The position numbers and the translations under genes were made by a program. Below the pieces are notes generated by a model. That model was given only the letters and a program-made list of their open reading frames with translations, was not told the origin of the DNA and ran no database searches. From contig CABQLY010000004.1 of assembly GCA_902465155.1 (NCBI GenBank), positions 62,001-126,000 on the forward strand: 64,000 nt of DNA, in the 5' to 3' direction. Positions 45,450 through 53,153 of the stretch are shown piece after piece (position 1 is the first letter of the stretch; every line of letters begins with the position of its first letter). This DNA comes from an uncultured Oscillospiraceae bacterium. Lineage in GTDB: Bacteria > Bacillota > Clostridia > Oscillospirales > Acutalibacteraceae.

Positions 45450-47162
45450 TTATTTCGGTACTACGGTGTACCAGGTATCTGCGCCTTTTTGTTCGCTTAC
45501 AACCTTGTAGCCCTCGGCTACAAAGTTTGTGCCTTCACCCTCGGCCGCATTATTAGACGGGTCAAAATTTACAAATGTACCGCCCTTAACAATAATTTTT
45601 GCAGTGCCGTCTTTATAGTTTGCGTCAATACAATTCAGCAAAAATTCGTAGCCGTAAACGGGGCTGTTATACGGTTCTACTGCGAAAGTGCCGCCGTTAA
45701 TAACCAGCGTACCTTTTTGAACCTGAATGGCCGTACCGCCGCCGTAATAGTAACCACCGTTAATGGTAAGGCTTGCGCCTTTGTTAACATTAATGCCGTA
45801 GCCGCCGTTTGTGCCGGTGTTAATACCGCCGTTTTCGGTAGCGTTAATGGTAGTATCGGCCTCTACATAAAGCGCGCAAAAGTTGTTGCTGTTATTACCC
45901 ATGTTGTCAGGCGAAACAATTTTCTTGTTGTTTAAATTCAGCGTAGTAGGCTTTTTAACAATAACACGGGCGTCCGCCGTATCGGTAAGGCTATTGGTTA
46001 CAATGTCGCTGGTAATGTTTAAATTACCGCCGCCGGTCAAAACCTTTTTCAAACCGGTAAAATTGCTGTTGCTTACAACCGTGTACCATTTATCTCCGTT
46101 GGCTTTGGTTTCGGTAATAACCGAGCAGCCGCTGGCTACAAAATTGCCGCCCAGGTTGTCGTCCCCCTTAGAGGGGTCGTAATTTACAAAGGTGCCGCCC
46201 TTAACGGTAATGGTGCCGGGGTTGCCGTTTTGTTGATTTAACACATAGAAAAAGCCGCTCCAATTATAATCGGTGTAGAAAAAGCCGCCCTCAATATTCA
46301 CCGTGCCTCCATTGCAAAGAACAACGGAATTACCAGTGCCGCTGGCATCTTTACCCACGGTAAAAGTGCCGTCCTTAATGGTAACGGTAGCCCCGGTATT
46401 AACCTGAATACACCGATTATCGCCGCCCTCACCGCCGTCGTAATAGCCGCCGGTAATGGTAACGCTTGTGCCGTTACCGCTAACATTTACAGCAACATCA
46501 TTTACCTTTTGAGCAATTGCTCCGCTATTTAGCGTATGGGTGCCGCCGGTAAAACTTTGGGTTCCTTTATAGGCTGCGGCTTTATCGTACTGATTATTAT
46601 CACTGTCGGTTTCAACCGTATCCTGCGTTGCTACAACGGTAATGCCCAGGCCGTTAAGCTCTAAGCCCTGGTATTCGTTGCCGGCAGCGGGGTCCATAGT
46701 GCCTTGAATGTAAAATTCCTCGCTCAGCGGGCTTTCTTTGGTAAGGTGCCCCTCAAAGCTGTTTAAGTCAACCGCCTGGCCGTTTTGGTTTACAACCGAG
46801 AATTTAAGTACCTTTAGCAGCTTGTTGGCGCCGGTAACGCCGTTTAAAATTAGCTTATACTTAAGGGCCAGGTTGCCCAAGCTTTTAATTTTAAACACCG
46901 GGGTGTTAAAGGTTGCGCCCGGCTCCCAAAGAATGTTGGCAGAATTGTTTTTGTTTACAAAGCTCATTGCTTTGTTTTGAATAGAGGTGCCGGATTGGTC
47001 TACAATATCTACCTTTAAAGTGCCGGACTCAATTTTATTTACGCCGGTGCTGGCAGTACTGGTAAACCAAGCAAAGGTGGTGCCAATTAACATGGCAACG
47101 CAAATAACAACCGCAACAATGCTGCTGCAAAATGCGCGTTTGGTGGTTTTTAGCTGTTCCAT
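45450..47162 (-). CDS. TasA/CalY-like SipW-dependent matrix protein C
   Basis: The 570-residue paralogue begins MEQLKTTKRAFCSSIVAVVI with the IGTTFAWFTSTAS signal. Its TasA-like domain includes KIESGTLKVDIVDQSG, LALKYKLILNGVTG and LGITVVATQDTVETDSDNNQYD. From about residue 210 onward is a long beta-helix with duplicated pattern: GTLVINGGTFAVEPYNS, GTITVKGGTFVNYDPSKGDD, GGNFVASGCSV and later GTNFVAEGYKV. Two similar blocks (about 215-370 and 400-570) point to an internal duplication. AGGAGG precedes the ATG. Confidence 0.82.
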   Translation of the reverse strand: MEQLKTTKRAFCSSIVAVVICVAMLIGTTFAWFTSTASTGVNKIESGTLKVDIVDQSGTSIQNKAMSFVNKNNSANILWEPGATFNTPVFKIKSLGNLALKYKLILNGVTGANKLLKVLKFSVVNQNGQAVDLNSFEGHLTKESPLSEEFYIQGTMDPAAGNEYQGLELNGLGITVVATQDTVETDSDNNQYDKAAAYKGTQSFTGGTHTLNSGAIAQKVNDVAVNVSGNGTSVTITGGYYDGGEGGDNRCIQVNTGATVTIKDGTFTVGKDASGTGNSVVLCNGGTVNIEGGFFYTDYNWSGFFYVLNQQNGNPGTITVKGGTFVNYDPSKGDDNLGGNFVASGCSVITETKANGDKWYTVVSNSNFTGLKKVLTGGGNLNITSDIVTNSLTDTADARVIVKKPTTLNLNNKKIVSPDNMGNNSNNFCALYVEADTTINATENGGINTGTNGGYGINVNKGASLTINGGYYYGGGTAIQVQKGTLVINGGTFAVEPYNSPVYGYEFLLNCIDANYKDGTAKIIVKGGTFVNFDPSNNAAEGEGTNFVAEGYKVVSEQKGADTWYTVVPK

Positions 47163-47197
47163 TTTTATTTTCCTCCTAATTTAATTCCGTTTTGGTA

Positions 47198-47267
47198 AAC
47201 GGTTAAAAAGCACAAACAGTTTCGGGGCTTGTGCTTTTTAACCGTCCCCCGCCCCTTGCGGGGCGGG
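47198..47267 (-). terminator. Paired hairpins between matrix genes D and C
   Basis: CCCGCCCC-GCAA-GGGGCGGG followed by ACGGTTAAAAAGCACAAG pairing with TTTGTGCTTTTTAACCGT (extended terminator stem). No leader ORF follows, only AGGAGG for gene C. Confidence 0.7.
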
Positions 47268-47333
47268 AAACAGTGTGTGGTTGTATTTCAGCGCATAAAC
47301 GCGACTGAACAGTTTAACGGCTGTTGCCTAAAA

Positions 47334-48515
47334 TTATTTAGACACAACAAACCAATCGCCATCTTGTGTAACCGTGCAGTTCTCACCAAGGTAAATCTCT
47401 CCGTCGCCCAGCGTTGGGTGAGAGGGATCGTACTTGTAAAAGCGACCGCCGTTCACAATAATTTTTGCGTTATTATCGCTATCTAAGCAATTAAGGGTAT
47501 TGGCCGGTGTGGTTGCCTTAAAGGTGCCGCCGTTAATTTCAATTACCGCGTTGCCGGTTGCATAGATCAGGTCGCACGGGTCATTTTCCGGCACGCCAAC
47601 CTGCCTAAAATCGCCGCTATTAATAACAACCTTACTGCTGCCGCCAGCCTTAACCGCCATTGCGGCGTGTTGATTGCCGTTTTTGCCGTACAGGGCATAC
47701 ACATCGGCACTAACAATAAACTTGGCGGTATTCTCGGCCTGTACAACGCCGTAAGCACCGTTGGCCTGCACATTTTCGGTAATCTCATGAGTTCCGTAAG
47801 AGGCGCTGTCGGCTCTGAAAGCTGTTGGGGCCTTTTCATCGTAGGAGTTATTAAAGCTGTCGCTTTCTACCGCGGCCTGCGTAGCATTAACAGCAACGCC
47901 AAGTCTAAAGATGTAAGAACCCCTGGTGCCCGGCTTTGGATTAGCAGCATTGCCAACCTCGCAAGGCATATAAACAACAAGCGCAAAAGCATTTGAGGAT
48001 TCCCCCGCTTTTAATACCGGCATTTCGGCATCAAACGGTTGCACATTATTCATGTATTTTGCGTTTGTGGCTATGGCGGCTTGTGCCGCTTCGCGGTTTT
48101 CAAACTTAGCAGTTACCTCTGCCGTTCCATATTTAACATAATCGGTGATGTAATAGGTATCTCCGTTTACATTCGTTCCTCTCGAACAGCCCCAATTTGA
48201 GGTAAACCCGGCGCTGTATTTTAGCGCCAGCTTACCGGCGTTTTTAACACGCAAATAAACAATTTTTGTGTACCCGGGCTCCCAAAGTGCATTGTCGTCA
48301 AAAATACTGGTTGAATTTGTGGCGGTTTTCCATTCCTCCATGTCATAGCTGTATTCCAGCTCAACCTTTAAATTGCCCGATTCAATTTTGTTAACATTCG
48401 TGCTGGCGGTGCTGGTAAACCAGGCAAAGGTGGTGCCAATTAACATGGCAGCGCAAATAACAACCGCAACCACGCTGCTGTAAAACGCGCGCTTAGAAGA
48501 TTGATTTTTTGTCAT
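47334..48515 (-). CDS. TasA/CalY-like SipW-dependent matrix protein D
   Basis: The 393-residue paralogue starts MTKNQSSKRAFYSSVVAVVI with the SipW-type signal. The TasA-like domain spans about 35-240 (KIESGNLKVELEYSYDMEEW, GVAVNATQAAVESDSFNNSYD). The shorter C-terminal beta-helix has SSKVVINSGDFRQVG, AVIEINGGTFKATTPA and AKIIVNGGRFYKYDP. It is the first large matrix gene after sipW, about 65 bases downstream, and is probably the most strongly expressed one given the hairpins that follow each distal gene (inference). Confidence 0.82.
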   Translation of the reverse strand: MTKNQSSKRAFYSSVVAVVICAAMLIGTTFAWFTSTASTNVNKIESGNLKVELEYSYDMEEWKTATNSTSIFDDNALWEPGYTKIVYLRVKNAGKLALKYSAGFTSNWGCSRGTNVNGDTYYITDYVKYGTAEVTAKFENREAAQAAIATNAKYMNNVQPFDAEMPVLKAGESSNAFALVVYMPCEVGNAANPKPGTRGSYIFRLGVAVNATQAAVESDSFNNSYDEKAPTAFRADSASYGTHEITENVQANGAYGVVQAENTAKFIVSADVYALYGKNGNQHAAMAVKAGGSSKVVINSGDFRQVGVPENDPCDLIYATGNAVIEINGGTFKATTPANTLNCLDSDNNAKIIVNGGRFYKYDPSHPTLGDGEIYLGENCTVTQDGDWFVVSK

Positions 48516-48581
48516 TACTGCTTAACCTCCTTATTAAATTTAAATAACATAATGACAATATGTTCACGCGGGTTACCGCGT

Positions 48582-49421
48582 TTACACCGTAGGGGGTGTG
48601 TTAACAGAGCCGGCATTGGTTGGGGGCTCTTGCGGGGGAATTGGCAGGTCATTCTGCGGGGCTGCCGGAACCGTTTGCTGCAAATTTTCCGGAACTGTTT
48701 GCTGCAAGGCTGCCGGAGCAGTTTCTTGCAAATTTTCCGGGGCGGTTTGACACCTTTCCCCGCCGGCTGCCATTTGCGCCTGCATAGCCAGCAGCTGCTG
48801 CATCATGCGCTGATTTTCTAACCGCTGAGCTTCAACCTCCTGACGCTCGTGCGCCAGCTCGGCGTTTTGCTCGGCCTTGTACTTTTTAAACAGGCGAATA
48901 CACCGCACGCCCTCCAGCACAATTAGCAGCAAAAACGGCACCAAAATGCAAACAATGTACCCCGGGGTTGTTTTTAAAAACCGAAAAAAGGTGCCAACCT
49001 TTGGAATACTGGTTTGGTACTTGCCCAGCACATAGGCGTAGGTCACCACAATTTCGTCATCGGTATTCGTGGTAGTACCAAAGGTTACAAAGCCCGGCTC
49101 GCCGTTTGCGTCGGTTGTTAATTTTCTAATTTTGTGGGTCACCGTTTCCCCGTAATTTTCGGTATTCTGTGAGGTGTAGGAAATAATGTCCCCCTCTTTC
49201 AGCGTTGCGGGGTCAACCGATTTTACCAGCACCAGATCACCGGCGCTAAAATCGGTTTTGCTCATAGAATCTGAAAGAACAATAAACGCCTTGTAGCCAA
49301 ACAGGCTGCGGTTGGGGCGGTCAAAAGTAGCGGCCGAAATAACGGTAAAAAGCATAATGCAAACGGCCAACGCCACAAACAGCCACATAAACACCGTGCG
49401 TAAAATTTTTAATACTTTCAA
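48582..49421 (-). CDS. sipW: SipW-type (ER-like) signal peptidase I
   Basis: SipW processes TasA-class signal peptides. The protein has about 279 residues. An N-terminal helix (FMWLFVALAVCIMLFTVIS) is followed by the catalytic Ser in FIVLSDSMSKTDFSAGDLVLV and the His in ETVTHKIRKL, the Ser/His arrangement of ER/SipW peptidases rather than Ser/Lys. A second helix (GYIVCILVPFLLLIVLEGV) leads to an unusual cytoplasmic extension: a Glu/Gln-rich coiled coil and repeats of PENLQQTVPAA type. Its substrates are the adjacent TasA-like genes. I prefer TTG at 49421 (GGGGAG upstream); an earlier in-frame TTG lacks a ribosome site. Confidence 0.9.
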   Translation of the reverse strand: MKVLKILRTVFMWLFVALAVCIMLFTVISAATFDRPNRSLFGYKAFIVLSDSMSKTDFSAGDLVLVKSVDPATLKEGDIISYTSQNTENYGETVTHKIRKLTTDANGEPGFVTFGTTTNTDDEIVVTYAYVLGKYQTSIPKVGTFFRFLKTTPGYIVCILVPFLLLIVLEGVRCIRLFKKYKAEQNAELAHERQEVEAQRLENQRMMQQLLAMQAQMAAGGERCQTAPENLQETAPAALQQTVPENLQQTVPAAPQNDLPIPPQEPPTNAGSVNTPPTV

Positions 49422-49442
49422 TTTAACATTCTCCCCTACCAA

Positions 49443-49658
49443 TTATTTGCGGGAAAGCGCCAGCAAAATTTTTAACCCCTCATTAGATATTTTTGGGGCT
49501 TCGGCGTTTTCGGGGCGAATGTATAGCTTAAAATAGCAATCGCGGCACAGCTGCCCGCACCCCTCAATATAATGCTCCCGCTTGGTTATGTTAAGGTCCC
49601 GAGAGCACTGAATTCCCCGGCCGCAACAAACGCAGTGTTCTGCTTTTAAAAACCTCAA
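49443..49658 (-). CDS. Small Cys-rich putative zinc-binding protein
   Basis: A protein of about 71 residues with two CxxC-type knuckles: HCVCCGRGIQCSRD and GCGQLCRDCYFKLYIRP. It lacks a signal peptide or membrane segment, so it is probably cytoplasmic. No family recognised. It lies between the TasA-like gene at 49683 and sipW, within the operon, and could be a regulator or assembly factor, but that rests only on context. Start TTG at 49658 follows AAAGGAG with a 10-base gap; a GTG at 49667 is too close to it. Confidence 0.65.
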   Translation of the reverse strand: MRFLKAEHCVCCGRGIQCSRDLNITKREHYIEGCGQLCRDCYFKLYIRPENAEAPKISNEGLKILLALSRK

Positions 49659-49682
49659 ACCGTACACGCTCCTTTACCTTAC

Positions 49683-50225
49683 TTAAAACGCCTTTTGCAA
49701 GTTATTCTTTGTTTGCACCGCCTTTGCGCAAATGTTAAACAGCAAGCTTTGCCCGGCGGCGCTGTTCCCGTTTTCGGGCGGAAAATAAAAGGTAACGGTA
49801 AGCTGCCTGCGCTGGCCAATTTTTAAAACATCGTTCGCTACGGCGGCGTTTGCCTGATTTAGCTCGGCCGCGGTGCCGCTGTAAAGAACCGTTTGGCCGT
49901 TTTGCAGCGTTACCCGCAAAACCGTTGAAAGCCCGCCGCTTACATTTTCAAAATACAGCTTGTAATAAACATCGCCGCTGCTGGTGTTTTCTACAAAAAA
50001 GTTTTTTTGCACCGTCATGCCGGGTTCAAACAAAAATTCGTTCTCGGAAATAATGGGCTTACCGTTGTTTAGGTTAATGCTTACATTGCCGGTGCCAAAC
50101 AAATTGTTTTGCACCGAAACCGAAGTGTAAACCAACGCAAAGGTTGTAATTGCCAGGCAAACCGCCAAGGCTACTACGGTTACAATGCCGCCGGTTAGGC
50201 GCTTTTGGGTTTTACTCTGCCTCAT
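49683..50225 (-). CDS. Small TasA-like secreted protein
   Basis: The 180-residue protein has an N-terminal helix with a SipW-like junction (LAVCLAITTFALVYTSVSVQNN), then a beta-sandwich domain (NVSINLNNGKPIISENEFLF, FEPGMTVQKNFFVENTSSGD, DVYYKLYFENVSGGL) of the TasA/CalY superfamily without a beta-helix passenger. It may be the core fibre subunit or an adaptor for the larger paralogues. ATG at 50225 overlaps the preceding stop (ATGA) and has AAGGAGG upstream. Confidence 0.78.
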   Translation of the reverse strand: MRQSKTQKRLTGGIVTVVALAVCLAITTFALVYTSVSVQNNLFGTGNVSINLNNGKPIISENEFLFEPGMTVQKNFFVENTSSGDVYYKLYFENVSGGLSTVLRVTLQNGQTVLYSGTAAELNQANAAVANDVLKIGQRRQLTVTFYFPPENGNSAAGQSLLFNICAKAVQTKNNLQKAF

Positions 50226-51037
50226 TTTCGCCCTCCTTTTTTGCGGCGTGCCGCAAGCAGCACAAGGGCCGCGCCGCTTACAGCCGCTACGAGCAGCCAC
50301 GGCAAAAGCAGCGTAAAATCTCCGGTTTTAGGGGCGGGGCCAAGGTTGCTTGGGTTTTCTACCCACCAATTAAAATTGGCTGTTAAATTTAAGCTTTGGT
50401 ACGCGTTGCCGGTAGCAGTTGGCAGGTAAGCGGTAAGGCAATACTGCAGCGGTTCGGCGGTGTTTTGGGCCGCCGGTGCAAGCTCGGTGCTGCACTGCGC
50501 CGGGGCGGCAGCAAACGGGCCGTTGTACAAAACCTTGCCGGTGTTTGCCAGTTCTACCTTTAAGCACAGGGCTTCGGCCAGCTTTTCGCCGCCCTCTTTA
50601 ACGGTTACCCCAAAATGCACCGTTGCCTTTTTTTGGTGCGACACCGTTACGGTGTAGGCTTTGGCAATTTCATCGCCCGGGAAAAGGTTTTGCGCCACAA
50701 ACGGCACCGCCGCCCGGCCGTTGCTTTGGTTTAAAGCAAGCCCAACCGCTTTGCCGGCTGCCGCCGGAGCGCTGCCGCCTTGGGTATTGCCGCTTTGAAT
50801 AGCAGCGCTTGAGGTACTGCTGCCGCTTTGCGGCCCGCTTGCCACGGGTAAAGGGGAGCTATTTGCCTGCCCGCCCTCGGGCGAAATGTAATTGTTGCTT
50901 ACCACCGCAGCCGGCCGGGCAGATTGCGTTTGCCGGTACACCAGCAGCGCGCCAAGGGCTGCCAAGCTAACGCCCAGCAAAACGGTTAAAATTACAATAA
51001 CCGTTTTTAACGCTTTGTTTTGTTTTTCGGCGTGCAT
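50222..51037 (-). CDS. Sortase-type anchored matrix-assembly protein
   Basis: The 271-residue protein has an N-terminal helix (VIVILTVLLGVSLAALGALLV), a Ser/Gly-rich spacer (about 40-95) and a beta-sandwich domain (about 100-235; VPFVAQNLFPGDEIAKAYTV). The C-terminal anchor is APKTGD, a hydrophobic helix (LLPWLLVAAVSGAALVLL) and RRKKGGRK. First gene of the matrix operon; by analogy with TapA-like proteins it may tether or nucleate fibres at the wall (inference). GGAGGGGG precedes the ATG. Expression should pass through the c-di-GMP riboswitch. Confidence 0.78.
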   Translation of the reverse strand: MHAEKQNKALKTVIVILTVLLGVSLAALGALLVYRQTQSARPAAVVSNNYISPEGGQANSSPLPVASGPQSGSSTSSAAIQSGNTQGGSAPAAAGKAVGLALNQSNGRAAVPFVAQNLFPGDEIAKAYTVTVSHQKKATVHFGVTVKEGGEKLAEALCLKVELANTGKVLYNGPFAAAPAQCSTELAPAAQNTAEPLQYCLTAYLPTATGNAYQSLNLTANFNWWVENPSNLGPAPKTGDFTLLLPWLLVAAVSGAALVLLAARRKKGGRK

Positions 51038-51085
51038 AAAGCCCCCTCCTTTCTACCTTTAAAAGTAAGCAAATTAAAACTGCAA

Positions 51086-51119
51086 AATAAAAAACTGCCG
51101 CATGCAAGGCAACCGGCAG
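51086..51119 (-). terminator. Riboswitch-controlled terminator before the matrix operon
   Basis: Minus strand CTGCCG-...-CGGCAG hairpin followed by TTTTTTATTTT, between the aptamer and the first gene. Confidence 0.85.
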
Positions 51120-51164
51120 CGGTGCAAGCGCAAGGCTTGCTCATTTTTGTTGGCCCATTTGCCA

Positions 51165-51245
51165 ACAGCAACCGGCTGTCATAGTTTTAAAAACCTTAGA
51201 CCCATTTGGCTTTGTGTCCCGGCTTTTCAACCGGTTTACCTTTAT
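51165..51245 (-). promoter_or_regulatory. c-di-GMP-I (GEMM) riboswitch
   Basis: Minus strand blocks match the GEMM-I consensus: AAGGTAAACC, stem CCGGTT-GAAA-AGCCGG with GAAA tetraloop, GGGACACAAAGCC, the receptor-like GGGTCTAAGG with CTATGACA, and AGCCGGTTGC at the 3' end. The 3' edge overlaps a TGTTGGC/GCCAACA hairpin (51148-51167), which could be the switching element ahead of the terminator. Whether c-di-GMP turns the operon on or off is not determined by reading alone. Confidence 0.85.
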
Positions 51246-51434
51246 AAAATTTGTTCCTCTACCCGTTTGTTAAATATGTAATTTATTTGCTGCTTAAAGC
51301 TTTAAGGTGTTGCCGCACAGGCCTTAAAAAATAAATATTCCGCTTTTATTAATTTGTATAGCGCCAAGCGGTAAGGCAAATAATACTACTTAGCTGCAAG
51401 CCAAAATGCCCGGCACAAACCGGCACCCAAAACC

Positions 51435-51455
51435 TTTTCACAGAGTTTTGAACTT
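51435..51455. repeat. Left inverted repeat of the invertible segment (IR-L)
   Basis: TTTTCACAGAGTTTTGAACTT, the reverse complement of IR-R with one mismatch in 21 bases. It contains TTCA/TGAA half-sites around an 8-base asymmetric core (AAACTCTG on the other strand), a layout expected of a tyrosine-recombinase crossover site. Outer flank leads to the riboswitch. Confidence 0.8.
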
Positions 51456-51524
51456 GGCGAAAAACGCTTGCCAAAGCTTTATTTACCGCCCTTAAAAGGG
51501 AACCGACGGTGCGTTTGACGGCGA

Positions 51525-52631
51525 TTAATAGCCAATTGCGGCCAGTCGCCTCATATTTTTTGCTTTAAGCGCTAAGGAGGAGTGTACATACCGCTCTAAG
51601 GTAAGCTGCGTGCCGGAATGACCCAGTATTTCCGAAAGGCTTTTTACATCAAACCCCACCTCTATGCAACGGGTTGCAAAGCTGTGCCGCAGCGTGTGAA
51701 AATGCACCCCCGCCAAATGGCAGTCGGCCGCAAATTTTGCAAATTGGTACTGCAGGGTTCTGGGGTCGGGAATACTTTGGGTGCCGGTTAAAAGGTAAGC
51801 AGATTTATTTTTGCTTTGAAAGCGCTGGCATAGCTGCAACGCCAACCCGCAAAGCGGAACCTCCCGGTAAGAATTTGCACTTTTAGGGGTGCTTAAACAC
51901 AGGGCGGTTTTGGCAGGGGAATTTTCGCAATTTAAACGCTGCACGGTTTGCGTAACGCAAATTATTCGTTTTTTAAGGTTAATATTGCCCCACCTTAACG
52001 CGCAAACCTCCCCAATACGCAGGCCGGTAAGCAGCGCCAGCAGGCTTGCAAATTTGTAACGGTTTTGCCCCTGCCGCAGGTAGGCTACCAGCCGCTTTTG
52101 CTCGGCAACAGAAAGCACCCGCATTTCACCTTTATTAGCCTTAGGGTAAACCATTTGCACCCGGCCTAACGCCGGGTATTTTTGGGCGCCGTAGCGTAAA
52201 ATTGCCGCCAGCACCGTTAAAATATCCCGCACCGTTTTAGCCGAAAGCCCCTTTTCCCGCAGCAGGCTGTAGCCAAACGCCTCTACCCCTACGGTTGTTA
52301 GCTGCTGCGGCGGCAGGCTGCCCAGCGCCGGTTGAATGTGATTGCTTAATATTGTTTGGTATTTAGCGTAGGTAGAAGGCTTTACCACGCTGCGTTTTAG
52401 CTGCAGCCACTCTTGGCAGCACTGCCAAAACGGCTCGCCGCTTGCCTTAAACCCGGCAACACCGTTTAGCCAGTTTACCTTGCTTTGGTTTAGCTTTTGC
52501 TTTACCTCGGCGTAGGTTTTGGCGTAGCAGTAGCCGTACCTTAAGCTGCCGTTCTCCCGGCGCTCTTTGGGGTAGCGTGCCTCCCAGCGGCCGTCCTTTC
52601 TTTTATAAATGTTTTCTCCTTTTTTACTCAT
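51525..52631 (-). CDS. Tyrosine recombinase, probable DNA invertase
   Basis: The 368-residue protein has an N-terminal arm-binding region (NIYKRKDGRWEARYPKERRE), a SAM-like core-binding domain (about 65-160), and a C-terminal catalytic domain. The catalytic pentad is readable: Arg in LLTGLRIGEVCALRW, His-x-x-Arg in HFHTLRHSFATRC, His in ILGHSGTQLTLERYVHS, and the nucleophile Tyr in ERYVHS. Location inside matching inverted repeats suggests it inverts its own segment. ATG has AGGAGG upstream. The Ser/Asn-type integrative-element integrases look similar, but no element accompanies it. Confidence 0.9.
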   Translation of the reverse strand: MSKKGENIYKRKDGRWEARYPKERRENGSLRYGYCYAKTYAEVKQKLNQSKVNWLNGVAGFKASGEPFWQCCQEWLQLKRSVVKPSTYAKYQTILSNHIQPALGSLPPQQLTTVGVEAFGYSLLREKGLSAKTVRDILTVLAAILRYGAQKYPALGRVQMVYPKANKGEMRVLSVAEQKRLVAYLRQGQNRYKFASLLALLTGLRIGEVCALRWGNINLKKRIICVTQTVQRLNCENSPAKTALCLSTPKSANSYREVPLCGLALQLCQRFQSKNKSAYLLTGTQSIPDPRTLQYQFAKFAADCHLAGVHFHTLRHSFATRCIEVGFDVKSLSEILGHSGTQLTLERYVHSSLALKAKNMRRLAAIGY

Positions 52632-52810
52632 TTTAACTTCCTCCTAAAACTTATCTTTAAGCCGTTTTAAGGTGACGGCTTTTTTGACGGCGTAAACTTA
52701 CAAAACGCAGATTTTGGTTCTTTTTTTCGTGCAAAATGTTTAAATCCGACCTTTCAGGGTGCAAAAAAACTAATGATTTCCATATTTTTGCGATTTTTTA
52801 TTTGAAAATA

Positions 52811-52839
52811 TTGAATTTTGTACCGTAATATGCTATAAT
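52811..52839 (+). promoter_or_regulatory. Outward promoter inside the invertible segment
   Basis: TTGAAT, 17 bases, TATAAT, with extended -10 (TGC before TATAAT). The predicted start (about 52846) is only a few bases before IR-R, so the transcript leaves the segment immediately. Confidence 0.85.
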
Positions 52840-52850
52840 CCTTGTGTACA

Positions 52851-52871
52851 AAGTTCAAAACTCTGCGAAAA
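52851..52871. repeat. Right inverted repeat of the invertible segment (IR-R)
   Basis: AAGTTCAAAACTCTGCGAAAA, inverted copy of IR-L with one mismatch (CGAA instead of TGAA). The 8-base core AAACTCTG is identical in both copies, as required for strand exchange. Confidence 0.8.
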
Positions 52872-52878
52872 AAGCTTT

Positions 52879-52913
52879 AAAAAAGGCGCTGTGTTCAGCG
52901 CCTTTTAATTTTT
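52879..52913 (+). terminator. Terminator just outside IR-R
   Basis: AAAAGGCGCTG-TGTT-CAGCGCCTTTT followed by AATTTTT. It would end the transcript from the outward promoter after about 65 bases in the sequenced orientation. Confidence 0.9.
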
Positions 52914-53005
52914 AGCCTTGCGTATTTTTTTCTAACAAAAAATTTGTACTTTTCAAACAAGTCAAGTTCAAACGAACCGGGTGCAAACGAACCGGGTGCA
53001 AACAA

Positions 53006-53046
53006 AAAACGGCAGCCCAAAATTGTTGGTTTTGGACTGCCGTTTT
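53006..53046. terminator. Bidirectional terminator after the GH3 gene
   Basis: AAAACGGCAG-CCAAAA and TTTTGG-CTGCCGTTTT arms. Just upstream, 52973-53003 has two direct copies of GAACCGGGTGCAAAC. Confidence 0.85.
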
Positions 53047-53153
53047 ACGATTGTATTTAATTTTAATGCTATAATTTTAACGCCGAACCTAAATTTTTTA
53101 AGCGTTGGGCCGGCCCTTGTTGGCTTAGGCCGCTAAAGCCTGCCAAAGCAAAA

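Larger units (their letters stand above)
51435..52871. mobile_element. Invertible DNA segment carrying a recombinase and an outward promoter
   Basis: A 1437-bp segment bounded by IR-L and IR-R. It holds only a tyrosine recombinase gene (minus strand) and a strong plus-strand promoter adjacent to IR-R. This is the layout of self-inverting phase-variation switches. In the sequenced orientation the promoter faces a terminator; flipping would aim it at the c-di-GMP riboswitch and matrix operon. No other mobile-element genes are seen, which argues against an integrated phage or conjugative element. Confidence 0.75.

Noticed and set aside
51435..52871. Prophage or integrative conjugative element remnant
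   Set aside because: Only the recombinase is present, repeats are inverted rather than direct, and there are no phage or conjugation genes nearby.
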